This document shows positions 60,638 through 64,000 of a stretch of 64,000 bases of DNA, piece after piece. A model generated the notes under the pieces. The model worked only from the letters and a program-made list of their open reading frames with translations, did no database searches and had not been told where the DNA came from. The stretch spans positions 3,224,001 to 3,288,000 of the forward strand of contig JAUFSD010000002.1 in NCBI GenBank assembly GCA_033030425.1, given 5' to 3'. Source of the stretch: Verpa conica. Its lineage: Eukaryota > Ascomycota > Pezizomycetes > Pezizales > Morchellaceae. The translations under genes and the position numbers were made by a program. Each line of letters begins with the position of its first letter. Position 1 is the stretch's first letter.

Positions 60638-63600
60638 TGTTATAAATTAGGCCTAATGTTTTTTTATTTCGTTTATATTAGCGATAGCATCTTCTTTGTT
60701 ATTTATGGTATTGTTTCTTATTCTAAGTGTACTAAATACCTTCTTACCTAATATAGTCTGTATATATTCATGCGTTATCTGCTCGATCTCCTATAAGGCG
60801 AAATAATGAAGAAAGCCGAGGGAAAAAACATCGAGTGTTGCATCATTTCCTATCACTCGTTAATACTCATTTAGGAATATATCCACTTGTAATTTCTCTA
60901 TGAGATAATATCTCTAGACCATATATACACCCTAGCCTTTATATTAATAACATTACCTGGTCATAGCCTTTAGTTTTTGACCGCGGCCAATACTGAATAA
61001 AGCATAAAACAACCTACAACTAGCGGTAGTACCTTGGGTGTTCTCTAAGATCGTAAAAAAATAATCTGATAACACCTCATCAGAGACCTAGCCTTACCGC
61101 ATCCCCGATATTTTAGGTCGCTGTTTGCCTTCTGCCGAGTCACGAGATATCACTCATTCTGTCATGGCCGCACCGAGCAACTCGGATGGATGGATTAATC
61201 ATAAGTACATGACCGGGGATCCCGATACATTTAATGTAGACCGAAGGTTGGTCGTGAGGTGTATAATTCCCTGTTATAGTATTCTAATGGCCCTGTCAGT
61301 CCTAAATCTTGTTAACAGCACTTCTGCTACTATTTCGTGAGTATCGGTACTGGTTGTGATTTCTAGTCATAATAGTGAGCTATGTCCACACCAGATAAGG
61401 AAAAACACCCCATACCAGCTGATATATCTTGAGTAGATGCTGTAGGGAATTCCCCAAGTCAAGGAGCTCTTGATAGCCCTACGTCACACCGGAACGCCAT
61501 CACAGGAAGAGCCCTTATCGAACCTAGGTTCTATACTAGAAGTTAGGTGTGCGCATAACGACAACTAAGCCAGAAATCAGCATCTCCAAATTTATTATCT
61601 TGACGTATGAAAAACTAACCATAATAGAACCAACCCGAAATTACTCCTCAAGACCCTCGTTCGTATCTTGAAGATCGATCCATGCGTACCCCTCCCCCCC
61701 CCCAGAAGATAAATCCCAGTAACCAGGCGCAGAAGCGAGGAAATGACAGCTTATTTCTCCAGGGAAGATAGTATAAGATGAACTGGCGAAGAGTGGACAG
61801 AGCGCAAGTCCTAGATGTTCCCATCAACGAGGATCTACCTACGTATGCCCCCCCCAGGCTATACTGCTCACTAATCATCATAAACCCTAACCCAGACAGA
61901 CATGCTGGCATGTTTCAGGCTACGGGGGAAAATACCTAGGTGGGGAGGATCCGGACTTACTAGCGAGTCTCGGGATATCATTAGTTAGATTTGATCAAAT
62001 AAGACATCAGTGGTTTATTGGGGGGGGACTGTGGTTGTGTTGAAATATGCACAGTATACGTAATTAGGTGCCTCTATTTATCTACAATACGATGGGAATG
62101 GAGTGGAATTACTACTACAAAAAAAAATATTGGAAAGCTACAGGAGTTCTATGATTGGTAAAACTAATTTTAATCATAGGTTTCTTAGGATATTACGTTA
62201 ATACCATATCGATTATACACTCTTTTATTACTGTGTTTGTGCTATATTCTAATGGCCCCCTGAGGCCTATAAGGGGGCGGTAAATAAACGATTAGTAACC
62301 TCGGCGAAGACTCTAATAGTAGCGTTGGCTACAGGGCCCTGTTATAAATCCATCTGAGCATTGTTGCTATCCATACACTGGACATACTAATTCTTAGACT
62401 CGGCCGGCTCGGAGACTACCACCTATTAGGGAACACCTCTAGGATCGAATCAAGGGGCGTATATTGAGTGATATGTAAACAAAATAATAGTTAATAGTAG
62501 GCAGTGATCTGCTATGTCTTGATTTAGTAACTAACAGGGAATGTAATGCAAATAGTGAGGGTGAGATTCCTAAAGGGGGCTATGTACGAGGATTAGTAGG
62601 TCTGTACTTATGTTTTTGTCTCATTACTTTGTTTACTCTAGGTTATAAAAATGATGGGGCTATAGCTTGAGCGGGGGCGAGAAACAACCTGCACAAGAAA
62701 CTCTTAGGACCTGACATGATCCGCTTACTGTGTAGGAGCTAAAGAAATCCTAAAAAAAATCCTACAAGGTACTTGCTTTCCCTGCCTTCGGGTGACTGGC
62801 TGGCAAAAACAACTCTAACCCGAGTAAAACAGCAAAGAAGATATATAAAGTCGTGTTCTTAGTGCATTCTCCCATAAGGTTATTATAGAACGTATTCTAA
62901 ACAGCTCCTAACCCACTAGCACAATATCCTCAATAGAGACAAGATGCAACCCTATAGTTTCTTTAATATTAACTCTCCTCTCCAAGACAACACATCCAAG
63001 ATCCGGTACCAGCTATCATAGAGCTATTCTCAGTTAGGGTAAGGCACGGCCATTGTTGAATAGACGGAGATAGGCCACTCCCCAAGTGCTTCCATAGAAT
63101 AGACTCAGAGCCCATATTCCAACACCTACCCGACCCGCCCAACACACCGTTAACCGGCACGTACCGAGTGACAGCAAATGACGCCAACCATGACCTCAGC
63201 ACTCTTCCTTCGCTTACCCTCCCGAACCCCCCTATCCCATCACCATCATCATCACCAACCAACCAACCAACCACCCAGCCAAGCCACGATAAGAATTCCC
63301 AATACATCCAAGTAAACGTAAAAAAAACCCCAATCCAGTATCCCCCAGTGTCGGAACATGGTAGTGGGTGTCTATTTCCCCACACAAAGGTTCCGACTCC
63401 GGATTTCTCCGGTTTTTCCGGTGGCGAGTAGGCAAGTTAATCCCGATTCCTGTCCCCTGTTGTAGATGCCGTATAATGGAGATCGTAAGCGGGACCGCGC
63501 TAGAAATTCCGGTAGACGCTAGAAATCTGTACGGAAACTTCAACAAGTGTTAGGACAAGGGTTGTCTGATAAGAGTGATAAGCTAGGGAGAGGCGCGACT

Positions 63601-64000
63601 TTGTTGTCACAAGCAATTGTCATAACTTTTAGAACCAAAGTCGTTGCGCTTCCAATTGCCGACTATAGAAAGTATAACTTCTACTGAGAATTAGCCAAAA
63701 ATAAAACACAGGCAAAAGGGAATAGTTTTCAGCTCAATTAGATTCCTTTCTTTTATATATGGTATGTATCAATAAGCTATGCGACTATAAACACCAACCC
63801 CCAGTCCAGTCCACGATAAAAAAGTCCCAAACGAAACGATGCCAAACAACCGACCAGCCGACAACAAAAGAAAACCCAATACCCAGCACTGAACTTCCCA
63901 ACAAATAAACGGTTATAGTAGTCGCGAAAAATGAAAATAGTAAGGGTAAATAATAGGCAAACAAGAACAAACAACCTGTCCTAAAGTCCCAAAATAGAAA
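60638..64000. other. Gene-poor right end of the window
   Basis: No gene could be supported in 3.4 kb. A + strand frame at 61125-61340 ends at a good donor (GTGAGT at about 61338) and contains a hydrophobic stretch; it could be a lone first exon, but no second exon fits downstream. Around 62969-63550 frames are open on both strands because of low-complexity ACCA repeats near 63250-63275. A telomere-box-like AACCCTAACCC occurs once at 61884-61893. The 5' flank of a gene beyond the window cannot be excluded. Confidence 0.5.

Noticed and set aside
62969..63431. Overlapping frames on both strands (138 and 87 codons)
   Set aside because: Open on both strands because of simple ACCA/TCA repeats; no recognisable protein feature.

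Overview
The window is nuclear DNA from a filamentous ascomycete (Pezizomycotina). Genes are interrupted by short introns, nearly all 48-75 nt, with GTRNGT-type donors, CTAAC/CTGAC-type branch points and YAG acceptors. The proteins are fungal, and the largest gene resembles leashin, the Woronin-body tether found only in filamentous ascomycetes. An F-box/ankyrin protein of the kind expanded in Pezizomycetes (truffles, morels) makes that class a reasonable but unproven guess. I reconstructed spliced models by eye. In every multi-exon model the frame stays open and all exon phases agree.

Layout. 1-881: no gene. 882-4383 (-): Rqc2/Tae2/NEMF, the ribosome-quality-control factor, 3 exons, 1,126 aa. 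5547-6878 (-): F-box-like plus ankyrin-repeat protein, 443 aa. 6879-9343: non-coding, with a G-rich tract and a cluster of TACATGTA palindromes. 9344-10087 (-): two-exon orphan gene, 231 aa. 10088-12709: no gene. 12710-14261 (+): Old Yellow Enzyme of the YqjM-like class, 5 exons, 430 aa. 15260-37136 (-): one 16-exon gene encoding a predicted 6,994-aa leashin-like protein, occupying a third of the window. 37137-40337: its upstream region and further non-coding DNA. 40338-41078 (-): small F-box protein. 41422-44415 (-): HSPA12-like Hsp70-family ATPase, 9 exons, 647 aa. 44416-52755: 8.3 kb gene desert. 52756-54516 (+): seven-helix fungal rhodopsin-domain (Pth11/SAT4-like) membrane protein, 5 exons, 489 aa. 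54517-58629: AT-rich gene desert. 58630-60637 (+): secreted-leader polytopic membrane protein of an uncharacterised fungal family, 5 exons including a 12-nt micro-exon, 589 aa. 60638-64000: no supported gene.

There is no sign of a metabolic cluster or operon-like organisation. The genes look like independent housekeeping, stress and cell-architecture functions set between gene-poor blocks. The most notable locus is the leashin-like gene. It is a single unsplit giant reading frame, with a tandem array of symmetric duplicated exons, internal protein repeats, and a weak splice site whose retention would give a shorter form lacking the C-terminal domain. No rRNA, tRNA, CRISPR array or intact transposon could be supported.
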